From contig NC_014830.1 of NCBI RefSeq assembly GCF_000184685.1, forward strand, positions 3,782,001-3,846,000: DNA of 64,000 nt. The letters are read 5' to 3'. The notes beneath the pieces were generated by a model that saw only the letters and a list, made by a program, of their open reading frames with translations, made no database searches and was not told the origin of the DNA. Source of the stretch: Intrasporangium calvum DSM 43043. GTDB taxonomy: Bacteria > Actinomycetota > Actinomycetes > Actinomycetales > Dermatophilaceae. This document shows positions 1 through 8,779 of the stretch, piece after piece (the first letter of the stretch is position 1; the number at the start of each line of letters is the position of its first letter). A program made the translations under genes and the position numbers.

Positions 1-1425
1 GTCCATCGACGGCGACCAGCGCCGGTCCTCGCCCCAGTTGGCGGTCACCTCGCTGGGACCCGACCAGTACCCGACCGCCAGCCCAGCGGCATACGCCGCC
101 CCGAGAGCCGTCGTCTCGGCCACCCTCGGGCGGACCACGTCGACGCCGAGCAGGTCGGCCTGGAACTGCATGAGGGTGTCGTTGACGACCATCCCGCCGT
201 CGACCCGCAGCTCGGTCAGCGGGACGCCTGAGTCCGCGTTCATCGCGTCCAGCACCTCGCGGGTCTGGAACGCGGTCGCCTCCAGGGCCGCCCGCGCGAG
301 GTGGCCCCTGTTGACGAAGCGGGTCAGCCCCACGAGCGCGCCCCGCGCGTCCGGCCGCCAGTGCGGCGCGAAGAGCCCCGAGAACGCGGGGACGAAGTAG
401 GCGCCGCCGTTGTCGTCGACCGATGCCGCCAGCGTCTCCACCTCGGCCGCGTCGCGGATGAGGCCGAGGTTGTCACGGAGCCACTGGACGAGTGACCCGG
501 TGACCGCGATCGAGCCCTCGAGGGCGTAGACGGGCGCAGCCGAGCCGAGCCGGTAGCAGACCGTCGTCAGCAGCCCGTTCGCCGACGGCACGATCTCCTC
601 CCCCGTGTTGAGGAGCATGAAGTTGCCGGTGCCGTAGGTGTTCTTGGCCATTCCGGGCTCGAGGCACGCCTGGCCGAAGGTCGCCGCCTGCTGGTCGCCG
701 AGGATCCCCGCCACCGGCACGTCGAGCAGGATGCCCGGCTGGCAGGTGCCGTACGTCTCCGACGACGAGCGGATCTCCGGGAGCATCGCGACGGGCACCC
801 GCATCTCCGCGGCGATCGCCTCGTCCCAGGCGAGCGTCCGCAGGTCCATGAGGAGCGTGCGGCTCGCGTTGGTCACGTCGGTGACGTGGACGCCGCCGTC
901 GGGACCGCCGGTGAGGTTCCACAGGATCCAGGTGTCCATCGTCCCCGCGAGCAGCTCGCCCCCCTCCGCGCGGTCCCGGGCGCCGTCGACGTGGTCGAGG
1001 ATCCAGCGGATCTTGGGCCCGGCGAAGTACGTCGCGAGCGGCAACCCGGTCCGCTCCGCGAAGCGGTCGGGCCCGACCGCGCCGGCGAGCTCGTCACAGA
1101 TCGCCTGGGTCCTCGTGTCCTGCCACACGATCGCGTTGTGGACGGGCCGCCCGGTGGCGCGGTCCCAGACGACGGTCGTCTCGCGCTGGTTGGTGATGCC
1201 GACCGCGACGATGCGCTTCGCGTCGAGGTTCGCCTTGCCGAGGGCGCCCCCGACGACGGCCCGCGTGTTCTCCCACACCTCGAGGGGGTCGTGCTCGACC
1301 CAGCCGGCCCGGGGGAAGATCTGACGGTGCTCGCGCTGGTCCATCGCGACGATGCTTCCGGCACGGTCGAACACCATGGCCCGCGTGCTCGTGGTCCCCT
1401 GGTCGATCGCGACGACGTAGTCCAT
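1..1425 (-). CDS. glpK: Glycerol kinase (C-terminus beyond window)
   Basis: ATP-dependent phosphorylation of glycerol to sn-glycerol-3-phosphate in the cytoplasm, the entry step of glycerol catabolism. The ATG at 1425 opens an unbroken frame that runs off the window after 475 codons, against about 500 for the family, so roughly 25 residues are missing. The N-terminus [20 protein letters not shown] is the FGGY-kinase phosphate-binding start, and later [19 protein letters not shown] and [13 protein letters not shown] match the second FGGY signature area. glpD lies 2.7 kb away, separated by a protease gene. A TACGGT box at 1432-1437 is 6 nt from the ATG, suggesting a leaderless transcript. One copy of the GTATGCCGCTG repeat is embedded in the conserved GAAYAAGLA segment and another lies in the 5' leader. 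Confidence 0.97.
   Translation of the reverse strand, partial: MDYVVAIDQGTTSTRAMVFDRAGSIVAMDQREHRQIFPRAGWVEHDPLEVWENTRAVVGGALGKANLDAKRIVAVGITNQRETTVVWDRATGRPVHNAIVWQDTRTQAICDELAGAVGPDRFAERTGLPLATYFAGPKIRWILDHVDGARDRAEGGELLAGTMDTWILWNLTGGPDGGVHVTDVTNASRTLLMDLRTLAWDEAIAAEMRVPVAMLPEIRSSSETYGTCQPGILLDVPVAGILGDQQAATFGQACLEPGMAKNTYGTGNFMLLNTGEEIVPSANGLLTTVCYRLGSAAPVYALEGSIAVTGSLVQWLRDNLGLIRDAAEVETLAASVDDNGGAYFVPAFSGLFAPHWRPDARGALVGLTRFVNRGHLARAALEATAFQTREVLDAMNADSGVPLTELRVDGGMVVNDTLMQFQADLLGVDVVRPRVAETTALGAAYAAGLAVGYWSGPSEVTANWGEDRRWSPSMD
81..94 (-). repeat. GTATGCCGCTG repeat inside glpK
   Basis: Exact 14-mer core on the minus strand, which is the sense strand of glpK, read as part of AAYAAGLA. 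This segment is conserved in glycerol kinases generally, so the repeat looks fitted into native coding sequence, not inserted. Confidence 0.7.
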
Positions 1426-1431
1426 GCGCCG

Positions 1432-1437
1432 ACCGTA
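1432..1437 (-). promoter_or_regulatory. Candidate leaderless -10 box of glpK
   Basis: Minus-strand TACGGT (TANNNT) ends 6 nt before the glpK ATG. No Shine-Dalgarno sequence is visible, which fits a transcript starting at the start codon. No clear -35 box is seen. Confidence 0.4.
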
Positions 1438-1476
1438 GCGCCCGTCCCGTCGTGGCCGGCTCGCCACACCTCAGCC

Positions 1477-1490
1477 GTATGCCGCTGGGC
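1477..1490 (+). repeat. GTATGCCGCTG repeat, glpK leader
   Basis: Exact core followed by TGGCTCGC. Read toward glpK it is GCCCAGCGGCATAC, ending 51 nt upstream of the start codon. It is one of nine leader copies with this orientation. Confidence 0.85.
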
Positions 1491-1528
1491 TGGCTCGCGC
1501 GGCCCGGCCGGGTCCCCGGGGCGGGCGG

Positions 1529-1560
1529 AGAGGGCCGACACCGGGTGGTGACGGCCCTCT
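1529..1560 (-). terminator. Hairpin 3' of the M6 protease gene
   Basis: Perfect 9-bp arms AGAGGGCCG (1529-1537) and CGGCCCTCT (1552-1560) with a 14-nt loop, 27 nt beyond the protease stop codon. No T-tract follows, so it is an intrinsic-terminator-like stem of the GC-rich type. Confidence 0.5.
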
Positions 1561-1587
1561 GCTGCTGCAGTGCTCAGGTCGTTGCCG

Positions 1588-3846
1588 CTACTTGGCGGGC
1601 CGGACCTCGACCTGCATGAACCCGGTCGGGTTGATCTTCACGATCCGGATCTGCGTCCCCGTGTTGGGGTTCATCACACTGCCCCCCGGGTTGGCCGGGT
1701 CGTAGTACGTCGTGCGGTCGTCGAACACCGGGACAGCCGGAAGGCTGGACACCGGCGACAGGACACCGCCGTGGTGGATGTTCGGGATGCCGTCCGTCGG
1801 CGCGAGGGTGAACGTCGCGTCGTACGTCTGGATCCGGTTACGCCAGACGTCGTTGTCGACCCGGTAGAGCGCCTGGTAGTGGGCGTCGATCGGCAGGAGC
1901 AGACCCTGACCCGGGTGTTCCGAGACGTTGTTGTCGGGCTGCGACGTGTCCCACAGGTTGATGAGCAGGCCGTCCTGGTAGGCGAAGTGGTCGACGTAGT
2001 CCGGCATGTCCGGGTAGCCGAAGTAGTACGGGCCGGTCTTCAGCGTCGAGTCGTAGCCCCGGTAGGTGCGGTACTCGGCGACGTAGTACTGGCTGTACTC
2101 TTTCGACTCGGTGCCCGTGGTGATGCGGAAGCCGTTGAAGGTCCAGCCCGCATCCGCCTCGGCACCGTCGATCGGAGAGCCGGTGACGTTGATCTCGTCG
2201 ACCATGAAGCCGGCCTCGTTGACGCCGCCGTCGCTGTTGTAGCCGAAGCCGAGCAGGACGTCGCCGGAGTAGGCCGACAGGTCGGCGGTGAGCTCGACCC
2301 ACCCGTCCGAGAAGCCGTCGATGCCGCCGGCCTTCACGCTCGAGTTGGACAGGTTCGTCGGCACGGTGGCCCACGTGGTGCCCCCGTCGGTGGAGACGAT
2401 GACGCTCGCGTAGTCGTAGCCCTCCTCGATGCCGTAGTTGACCATCGCGGAGAGCGAGGCGCCCGCCGGCAGCGTGAACGTCCGGTACATCTTGTTGTTG
2501 AGGTTGTTCGCCGAGCCGCTGAAGTAGAACTTCTCACCGGCATAGGGCTCGGCGATCTGCTCCGTCACCGCCTTCGTCGGCAGGACGACGAAGAGCCCCT
2601 GCGCCTGTCTGGTGTTGAACTCCATCGGGCCCATCCTGTGAGCCGACCTCGCACCTGCGCGTGCCACCTCGTAGTTGAGCCAGCCGAGCTGGAACTTCTC
2701 CCACGCGCCCATGTGACTCGACTTCGAGCCGATGTCCTCCGTGCCGTCGCCCATCCACGAGCCCGAGGACATGAGGGTCCAGAAGCCAGTGCCGTTCTCG
2801 CCGCCGGACGTGTCGTAGAGGTCTGGCAGGCCGAGGTCGTGGCCGTACTCGTGCGTGAAGACGCCGACGCCGCCGTTCTCCGGCTGGATCGTGTACTTGC
2901 CGACCCAGATGTCGCTGTCGCCGATCTGGATCCCGCCGAGCTTGTTGTTCGCCGGGCCGGTGACGCCGATGTCGCCGTAGAAGGCGTACCAGCTGTGGCT
3001 CCAGATGGCCGCGTCGCCGAGGACACCGCCGCCGGCCTCGTTGCCCTCGCCGGCGTGGACCGACTGGAAGGTGTCGATGTAGCCGTCCGGCTCGTCGAAG
3101 TTGCCGTCACCGTCGTAGTCGTAACGGTCCCAGACGTCGAACTGGCTCAGGTACTCGTTGATCTCCGCGGGGGTCTTCCCCGCGGCGACCTGCGCGTCGT
3201 ACCAGCCGTTGACGGAGTCCTCGAGGAAGTACCAGACCGCGTTGCCACCGGCGGGGTTGTCGATGTCATCGTCGTAGCTTGCGGCCTCACCCGGCACCTG
3301 GATCCAGTCGGTGACGTCGCCGTGGACCGTGTAGCGGTTGGAGGACTGCTCGATGTAGAAGTTGCGCATCGAGTTGGCACCCTTGGAGTCGTCGAACAGC
3401 AGGTCCACGTAGGACTGTCGGTCGAAGTCTGTCCGCCACATCGTCGTGTTGTTGACAGCGCGGTCCGGCTCGGGGATCTGGTTGTGCTCCAGGTCGTCGA
3501 ACTCGCCGAGCACGGTCCAGAGGGCGCCTTCACCCTCGCGCTGAAGCTGGACGTACTGGCCCTTGGCGGCCTCGTAGGCCTTGCCCTTGGCCTTCCCGCT
3601 GAGCCTGGCCTCCAAGGCCTTCTGCTTCAGCTCGAGCTGGTTGCTCGTGAGCGGGTCCATCCGGTTGTCGGTCCGCTGGGGTCCGGACCGGCTCTCTCCG
3701 TTGGGGCCCTGCGCCGCACCCGCGGCCGCGCCGGACGTGCCACCCGGGCCCGTGGGACCGGTGACGCCTGCGGCGTAGACGGGGGCGACGGCAGTGACGG
3801 CCAACACGACGCCGAGCGGCAGTGCCCGGCGAACGAGTCGATTCAT
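1588..3846 (-). CDS. Secreted immune inhibitor A family metalloprotease (peptidase M6)
   Basis: A 752-residue zinc metalloprotease of the immune inhibitor A (M6) family, expected to be exported and to degrade extracellular protein. The start MNRLVRRALPLGVVLAVTAV (ATG 3846, preceded by GTGAGG) gives a Sec signal peptide ending near APVYAAG; a longer frame upstream lacks a signal. The zinc motif HEYGHDLG is at residues 332-339 and is followed by the usual GLPDLYD. An acidic DYDGDGNFDEPDG stretch about 90 residues earlier resembles a calcium site. The C-terminal half carries the MAM/jelly-roll-like region with STDGGTTW typical of this family. It lies between glpK and glpD and diverges from glpD, but nothing links its function to glycerol. 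Confidence 0.93.
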   Translation of the reverse strand: MNRLVRRALPLGVVLAVTAVAPVYAAGVTGPTGPGGTSGAAAGAAQGPNGESRSGPQRTDNRMDPLTSNQLELKQKALEARLSGKAKGKAYEAAKGQYVQLQREGEGALWTVLGEFDDLEHNQIPEPDRAVNNTTMWRTDFDRQSYVDLLFDDSKGANSMRNFYIEQSSNRYTVHGDVTDWIQVPGEAASYDDDIDNPAGGNAVWYFLEDSVNGWYDAQVAAGKTPAEINEYLSQFDVWDRYDYDGDGNFDEPDGYIDTFQSVHAGEGNEAGGGVLGDAAIWSHSWYAFYGDIGVTGPANNKLGGIQIGDSDIWVGKYTIQPENGGVGVFTHEYGHDLGLPDLYDTSGGENGTGFWTLMSSGSWMGDGTEDIGSKSSHMGAWEKFQLGWLNYEVARAGARSAHRMGPMEFNTRQAQGLFVVLPTKAVTEQIAEPYAGEKFYFSGSANNLNNKMYRTFTLPAGASLSAMVNYGIEEGYDYASVIVSTDGGTTWATVPTNLSNSSVKAGGIDGFSDGWVELTADLSAYSGDVLLGFGYNSDGGVNEAGFMVDEINVTGSPIDGAEADAGWTFNGFRITTGTESKEYSQYYVAEYRTYRGYDSTLKTGPYYFGYPDMPDYVDHFAYQDGLLINLWDTSQPDNNVSEHPGQGLLLPIDAHYQALYRVDNDVWRNRIQTYDATFTLAPTDGIPNIHHGGVLSPVSSLPAVPVFDDRTTYYDPANPGGSVMNPNTGTQIRIVKINPTGFMQVEVRPAK

Positions 3847-3998
3847 GTGACGCCTCACTTCCGTGGGGCCGGCCCGACCGTCGGGCCACGCCCGTGGGGT
3901 CCACGCTGGCACTCGCAGGTGCCCTGCGGTAGGTATCTCGCGCGGTGTGACCTACGTCATGCCGGCTGGGCTGGGACCGACACATCGTCACGAAGCCG

Positions 3999-4012
3999 GC
4001 CCAGCGGCATAC
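3999..4012 (-). repeat. GTATGCCGCTG repeat, glpD leader
   Basis: Exact core. The plus strand reads GCCCAGCGGCATAC toward glpD, 67 nt before its ATG. It lies in the 233-bp divergent region shared with the protease gene. A TAGGGT box at 4039-4044 may be the glpD -10, which would put the repeat just upstream of its -35 region. Confidence 0.85.
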
Positions 4013-4079
4013 GGCCAGCGACAGCGGAGCGCCTTGGCTAGGGTGGGAACGTCACCGCACCCGACGTGAGGGGAAGGGC

Positions 4080-5792
4080 ATGACGACTCCGGTGCGCCTC
4101 GACGCGGACTACCGCTCGGCGGCCTGGAGGCGGCTGGCCGGCAAGCACTTCGACGTCCTCGTCGTCGGCGGTGGGATCACCGGGGCCGGTGTCGCGCTCG
4201 ACGCAGCCACGAGAGGGCTCGCCACCGCCCTCGTCGAGCAGCGCGACTTCGCGTCGGGCACGTCGTCCCGCTCCTCCAAGCTCTTCCACGGGGGACTGCG
4301 CTATCTCGAACAGATGAACTTCGACCTCGTCCGCGAGGCCCTGAGGGAGCGCGACCTCACCCTCAAGACGATCGCACCGCACCTCGTCCGCCCGGTGTCG
4401 TTCCTCTACCCGCTCACCGGACGCGGGTGGGAACGGCCCTACGTCACCGCCGGACTCACCCTCTACGACTCGATGGGCGGCACGCGCTCGATGCCGCGGC
4501 ACAAGCAGCTGACCCGCAGCGGCGCGCTGAAGCTGGCACCGGCCCTCAAGCGGGAGTCGCTGACCGGCGGGCTCCTCTACTACGACGCACAGACCGACGA
4601 CGCCCGGCACACGCTCACGACGGTCCGCACCGCAGCCGCCTACGGGGCCACCGTCATCAGCTCCACCCGGGTGACGGGGCTCCTCCGGGCGGGTGAACGG
4701 GTCGTCGGCGCCGTCGTCGAGGACGTCGAGACGGGCGAGCGCCAGGACGTCCACGCGTCGGTCGTGATCAACTGCACCGGCGTCTGGACCGACGAGATCC
4801 AGGAGATGGCCGGCAGCCGTGGGCACTTCCACGTCCGCGCGTCGAAGGGGGTCCACGTGGTCGTGGCCCGCGACCGGATCAACTCGGAGACGGGCCTCAT
4901 CCTGCGGACCGAGAAGTCGGTGCTCTTCGTCATCCCGTGGGGCACCCACTGGATCATCGGCACGACCGACACCGACTGGGAGCTCGACCGCGCCCACCCC
5001 GCGGCGACCCGCGCCGACATCGACTACCTCCTCGAGCACCTCAACACCGTCCTGAAGGTCCCCCTCACCCACGACGACATCCAAGGGGTCTACGCCGGTC
5101 TGCGTCCCCTCCTCTCCGGCGACTCCGCCCTCACCGCCCAGCTCTCGCGGGAGCACGCGGTGGCGCGCCCGCAGCCCGGCCTCATCTCGATCGCCGGCGG
5201 CAAGTACACGACGTACCGGGTCATGGCGCAGGACGCCGTCGACGCGGCCCGGGAGGACATCGGCGGCGACGTCAGCGACAGCGTCACCGAGTTCATCCCC
5301 CTCTCCGGCGCGGAGGGGTACGTCGCGCTCGTCAACCAGCTCGACCGGCTGGCCCGCAAACAACAGCTTCCCGTCTGGCGGGTCCGCCACCTGCTCGAGC
5401 GCTACGGCTCGCTCGTCCACGAGCTCTTCGCCCTGGCCGAGGACGACCGGAGCCGGTACGAGCCGGTCCCCGGCGCAGAGGAGTACCTCAAGGCCGAGAT
5501 CGTCTATGCCGCGACGCACGAGGCCGCGCTCCACCTCGACGACGTCCTCACCCGGCGCACCCGGATCTCGATCGAGACCCCGCACCGGGGTGTCGACAGC
5601 GCCCGGGCCGTTGCCGAGCTCGTCGCGCCGGCGCTGGGCTGGGACACCGGCCGCATCGAGGCGGAGGTGGCCGCCTACGTCGCCCGGGTCGAGGCCGAGC
5701 GGGAGTCGCAGCAGGAGCTGGTGGACTCCGAGGCGAACGCCGAGCGGCTCAGCGCCCCCGACCCCCGCCGGATCCCGGCCAGCAGGCAGTAG
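4080..5792 (+). CDS. glpD: Glycerol-3-phosphate dehydrogenase (FAD-dependent)
   Basis: Membrane-associated flavoenzyme oxidising sn-glycerol-3-phosphate to dihydroxyacetone phosphate and feeding electrons to the quinone pool. It has 570 residues, the usual length for actinobacterial GlpD. The N-terminal dinucleotide fold DVLVVGGGITGAGVALDAA (residues about 25-43) is followed by the family signature RSSKLFHGGLRYLEQ. The C-terminal 200 residues form the helical DAO_C domain. The ATG at 4080 is preceded by the strong ribosome site GAGGGGAAGGG. With glpK it completes glycerol use, though the two genes are in separate transcription units. The next gene starts 9 nt after its stop. Confidence 0.97.
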   Translation: MTTPVRLDADYRSAAWRRLAGKHFDVLVVGGGITGAGVALDAATRGLATALVEQRDFASGTSSRSSKLFHGGLRYLEQMNFDLVREALRERDLTLKTIAPHLVRPVSFLYPLTGRGWERPYVTAGLTLYDSMGGTRSMPRHKQLTRSGALKLAPALKRESLTGGLLYYDAQTDDARHTLTTVRTAAAYGATVISSTRVTGLLRAGERVVGAVVEDVETGERQDVHASVVINCTGVWTDEIQEMAGSRGHFHVRASKGVHVVVARDRINSETGLILRTEKSVLFVIPWGTHWIIGTTDTDWELDRAHPAATRADIDYLLEHLNTVLKVPLTHDDIQGVYAGLRPLLSGDSALTAQLSREHAVARPQPGLISIAGGKYTTYRVMAQDAVDAAREDIGGDVSDSVTEFIPLSGAEGYVALVNQLDRLARKQQLPVWRVRHLLERYGSLVHELFALAEDDRSRYEPVPGAEEYLKAEIVYAATHEAALHLDDVLTRRTRISIETPHRGVDSARAVAELVAPALGWDTGRIEAEVAAYVARVEAERESQQELVDSEANAERLSAPDPRRIPASRQ

Positions 5793-5800
5793 GCCCGGGT

Positions 5801-6118
5801 GTGAGCACGCACCGGCGGTTGCTCGTCGCGCTCGGCGCGGCAGTGACCCTGATCGTCGCGGCGTGCAGCGCGGGCGAGCCGAACGGCGTCGTCCCCGGAC
5901 CTGTCGGCACCGCCGACACCACCGCCACCACCACCGGCACTGGAGGGGCAACGTCGCAGCCCACCACCGCCCCGCTGCGGGCCGGTGAGAAGCTCACGCG
6001 AGTGGTCATGTCCGCCGGCTACCTGCCCCGGGCGCCGCATGGCGGCACCGATCGGGGTGACCCGGTCCTGAGGCACGCGCCCGCTCAGGCGTACGGGTTG
6101 AGTCGTGAGGACATCTGA
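5801..6118 (+). pseudogene. Lipoprotein, probable truncated remnant
   Basis: The GTG at 5801 opens a 105-residue frame with a lipoprotein signal (RRLLVALGAAVTLIVAAC, lipobox Cys near residue 20) and a Thr/Gly-rich linker. The segment RAGEKLTRVVMSAGYLPRAP then GGTD resembles, from memory, the start of secreted copper monooxygenase-like proteins (pattern YxPxAPxGGTDxYRCF). Similarity stops abruptly after GGTD, where the next residues are RGDPVLRHAP and the frame ends 29 residues later. I therefore read it as the 5' part of a longer gene with its body deleted. It could instead be a genuine small lipoprotein. Confidence 0.5.
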
Positions 6119-6233
6119 TCCTGCTCCTGACGTTGCGGTGCTGGTTCTGGCTCGACCAGCCCAGGTCCGGCGACTGGTCCCCGACAGCCCTGCTTGAGCC
6201 ACGTGACGGCGTCAGCGGTGCGACGATGGCGAC

Positions 6234-8096
6234 GTGGCCGATGTCGACATCCCGGAAGTCACCGACTTCCTCGCAGAGCACGCCCCGTTTGCGGCGGTCC
6301 CCCGCGAGGACCTGGAACAGCTCGGCCGGCGCCTCACGGTCCGCTACGCCCGCCGGGGCACGCACCTGATGAGCGTGGGCAAGGGGAACGACGAGGTCTT
6401 CGTCGTCCGCTCCGGCGCGGTGCAGATCACCGACGAGAACGGCTCCCTCGTGGCACGGGGCGGGGAGGGGACCGGCTTCGGGACGACCGCGCTCGGCGGA
6501 CGGCCCTCCCGCTTCGACGTCGTCGCGATCGAGGACAGTCTCCTGCTCGTCATGGCGTCCGACGTCTTCACCGAGCTCGCCGACCGTCAGCCCGTCGTCC
6601 GGGACTTCTTCTCGGAGCAGCGAGCGGCGCGACTCAGGCACGCCTTGGTGTCCTTCCCTCAGCAGGACCGGCACAGCGCGATTCTCCAGACCCGACTGCG
6701 TGACCTGCTCCGTCGTGCGCCGATCACGACGACCGGCGAGACCACCATCCGCGAGGCTGCCGAGCTGATGGCCCGCGAGCAGGTCTCGTCGCTGCTCGTC
6801 GTCGACGGCGAGCGCCTGACCGGCATCGTCACCGACCGGGACCTGCGGACCCGGGTGCTGGCCGCCGGCCTCGAGACCACTCGGCCGGTCAGCGCCATCA
6901 TGACACCGGACCCGGTGACCTCCTCCCCGGACGACCTGGCCATGGAGCTCGTCCTGCAGATGACGTCCCGCAACATCCACCACATGCCGGTGGTGGAGGG
7001 CGACCGGCCGCTCGGCATGCTGACGAGCACCGACCTCATGCGGCTCGAGCGCGCCAACCCGATCCACCTCGTCGGCGACGTGGCCAAGGCGAAGGACCTC
7101 GACGCACTGGTGCTCCTCAGCCAGCGGCTGCCCCGGATCATCGACCAGCTCGTCCACGAGGACGCCACCGCCGACGGCATCGGGCGCATCATCACCGCCG
7201 TGGGCGACGCCATCGAGAAGCGCCTCCTCACCATGGGCGAGCAGCTCCTCGGCCCCGCGCCGGTGCCCTACGCCTGGATCGTCCTCGGGTCCCAGGCGAG
7301 GCTCGAGCAGGGTCCCGGCAGCGACCAGGACAACGCACTCGTCCTCGCCGACGAGGTGCGGCCGGAGCAGCTCGCGTGGTTCGAGTCGCTCGCCTCGTTC
7401 GTCGGCGACGGGCTCGTCGCGTGCGGATACCCCCCGTGCCCCGGCGGCATCATGGCCAGCAACCCCGAGTGGCGCCGGCCCCTCCACGAGTGGAAGCGGA
7501 TGTTCGCCCGGTGGATCAACGAGCCGACTCCGGACGCGGTCCTGCGGTCCGCGATCTTCTTCGACCTCCGGCTGCTCCACGGCGAACGCACTCTGGTGGA
7601 GCCGCTCCAGGCCCAGGTCTCCGCGACGGCTCGTCAGAGCGGACGGTTCCTCGCCCACCTGGCCCGCAACGCCGCGCGCAACGAGCCCCCGCTCGGCTTC
7701 TTCCGCGGCTTCGTCCTCGAGCGCAAGGGGGAGCACAAGGACACCGTCGACCTCAAGCGGGGCGGCTTCCACGCCATCGTCGAGATCGCGCGGGTCCAGG
7801 CGCTCTCGCGCGGCCTCCCCCAGGTCAACACGCTGGCTCGGATCAGCGCCGCCGCCGGGGCCGGAGCCCTCGCAGCCGAGACCGCGGCCGACCTCCACGA
7901 CGCCTTCGAGTTCATCCGCTACGTCCGGCTCGTCCACCAGGCGCGCCAGCTCCGGGAGGGCCACGAGCCCGACAGCTTCGTCTCCCCTGACGAGCTGAGC
8001 AGCTTCGAGAAGCGCCACCTGAGGGACGCCTTCCACATCGTCCGGTCTGCTCAGCAGACCGTCGTGCAGAGCTATCCGCTCGGGTTCGTCACGTGA
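6234..8096 (+). CDS. cNMP-binding/CBS/DUF294 nucleotidyltransferase-like regulator
   Basis: A 620-residue cytoplasmic signalling protein. Domains in order: cyclic-nucleotide-binding fold (about 15-115), two CBS domains (165-210 and 220-272, including MTPDPVTSSPDD), then a DUF294-type putative nucleotidyltransferase with GSQARLEQGPGSDQDN at 352-367, followed by the DUF294 C-terminal helical domain. CBS pairs usually bind adenine nucleotides, so the protein probably senses nucleotide or energy status; its target is unknown. The start is a GTG at 6234 without a convincing Shine-Dalgarno site. It overlaps the downstream exonuclease by GTGA, so the two are translationally coupled. This pair is conserved in many bacteria, often beside acetate or carboxylate transport genes that are absent here. 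Confidence 0.88.
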   Translation: MADVDIPEVTDFLAEHAPFAAVPREDLEQLGRRLTVRYARRGTHLMSVGKGNDEVFVVRSGAVQITDENGSLVARGGEGTGFGTTALGGRPSRFDVVAIEDSLLLVMASDVFTELADRQPVVRDFFSEQRAARLRHALVSFPQQDRHSAILQTRLRDLLRRAPITTTGETTIREAAELMAREQVSSLLVVDGERLTGIVTDRDLRTRVLAAGLETTRPVSAIMTPDPVTSSPDDLAMELVLQMTSRNIHHMPVVEGDRPLGMLTSTDLMRLERANPIHLVGDVAKAKDLDALVLLSQRLPRIIDQLVHEDATADGIGRIITAVGDAIEKRLLTMGEQLLGPAPVPYAWIVLGSQARLEQGPGSDQDNALVLADEVRPEQLAWFESLASFVGDGLVACGYPPCPGGIMASNPEWRRPLHEWKRMFARWINEPTPDAVLRSAIFFDLRLLHGERTLVEPLQAQVSATARQSGRFLAHLARNAARNEPPLGFFRGFVLERKGEHKDTVDLKRGGFHAIVEIARVQALSRGLPQVNTLARISAAAGAGALAAETAADLHDAFEFIRYVRLVHQARQLREGHEPDSFVSPDELSSFEKRHLRDAFHIVRSAQQTVVQSYPLGFVT

Positions 8097-8779
8097 TCCG
8101 GTCGCTCCTGGGGCCGGAGCGACGACGATCACGCCTGGCCGAGCAGGCCCCGGATGGACCCGTCCGCGAGCTGCTCACCACCCCCCAGCCGACCGCGGGC
8201 ACCGACGTCAAGGACCTGCGGCTGCTCGCCGTCGACCTCGAGACGACCGGCCTGGACCCACGCACGGACCACATCCTCACCGTCGGCTTCGTCCCGGTCG
8301 ACGGCCTCGTCATCGACCTGTCCGGCGCGACCCAGCTCCTCTGCCGGGCCGAGGGCGACGTCGGCCAGAGCGCCGTCGTGCACGGCATCACCGACGACGC
8401 CCTGGCGGGTGGCCTCCCCCTCGCGGACGTGGTCGACCGGGTGGCCGCCGCGCTGCGGGGACGGGTCCTGCTGGCCCACCATGCCGTCATCGAGCGGGAG
8501 TTCCTCGCGGCGGCGTGCGAGCGGACGCACGGCGTCCCGCTGCCCATGGAGGCGGTCGACACGATGCAGCTGCAGGCGCGGGTCCTCGGCAGCCAGAGCG
8601 GAGCCGACCTCCCCCCGGGAGCGCTGCGTCTCGGCACGGCCAGGGCCCATCTGGGACTACCCCGCTATGCGGCGCACCAGGCCCTCACCGACGCCTTGGC
8701 CTGCGCAGAGCTCTACCTCGCGCAGGTGGCCCGGCTCAGCGGCGGGCAACCGATGTCCCTCAAGGCGCTTCAGCGCTGA
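8093..8779 (+). CDS. DnaQ-like 3'-5' exonuclease
   Basis: A 228-residue DEDD-superfamily exonuclease, as in the epsilon subunit of DNA polymerase III. ExoI is DLETTG (D48, E50), ExoII is HHAVIEREF (129-137) with Glu near the usual Asp position, and ExoIII is HQALTD (H195, D200). The short N-terminal extension (RSLLGPERRRSRLAEQ) is basic. The GTG start overlaps the stop of the cNMP/CBS/DUF294 gene by 4 nt. Its 3' end overlaps the convergent nei gene by 10 bp. Substrate is unknown; it may process nucleic acid under control of its partner and is not necessarily part of replication. Confidence 0.88.
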   Translation: MIRSLLGPERRRSRLAEQAPDGPVRELLTTPQPTAGTDVKDLRLLAVDLETTGLDPRTDHILTVGFVPVDGLVIDLSGATQLLCRAEGDVGQSAVVHGITDDALAGGLPLADVVDRVAAALRGRVLLAHHAVIEREFLAAACERTHGVPLPMEAVDTMQLQARVLGSQSGADLPPGALRLGTARAHLGLPRYAAHQALTDALACAELYLAQVARLSGGQPMSLKALQR

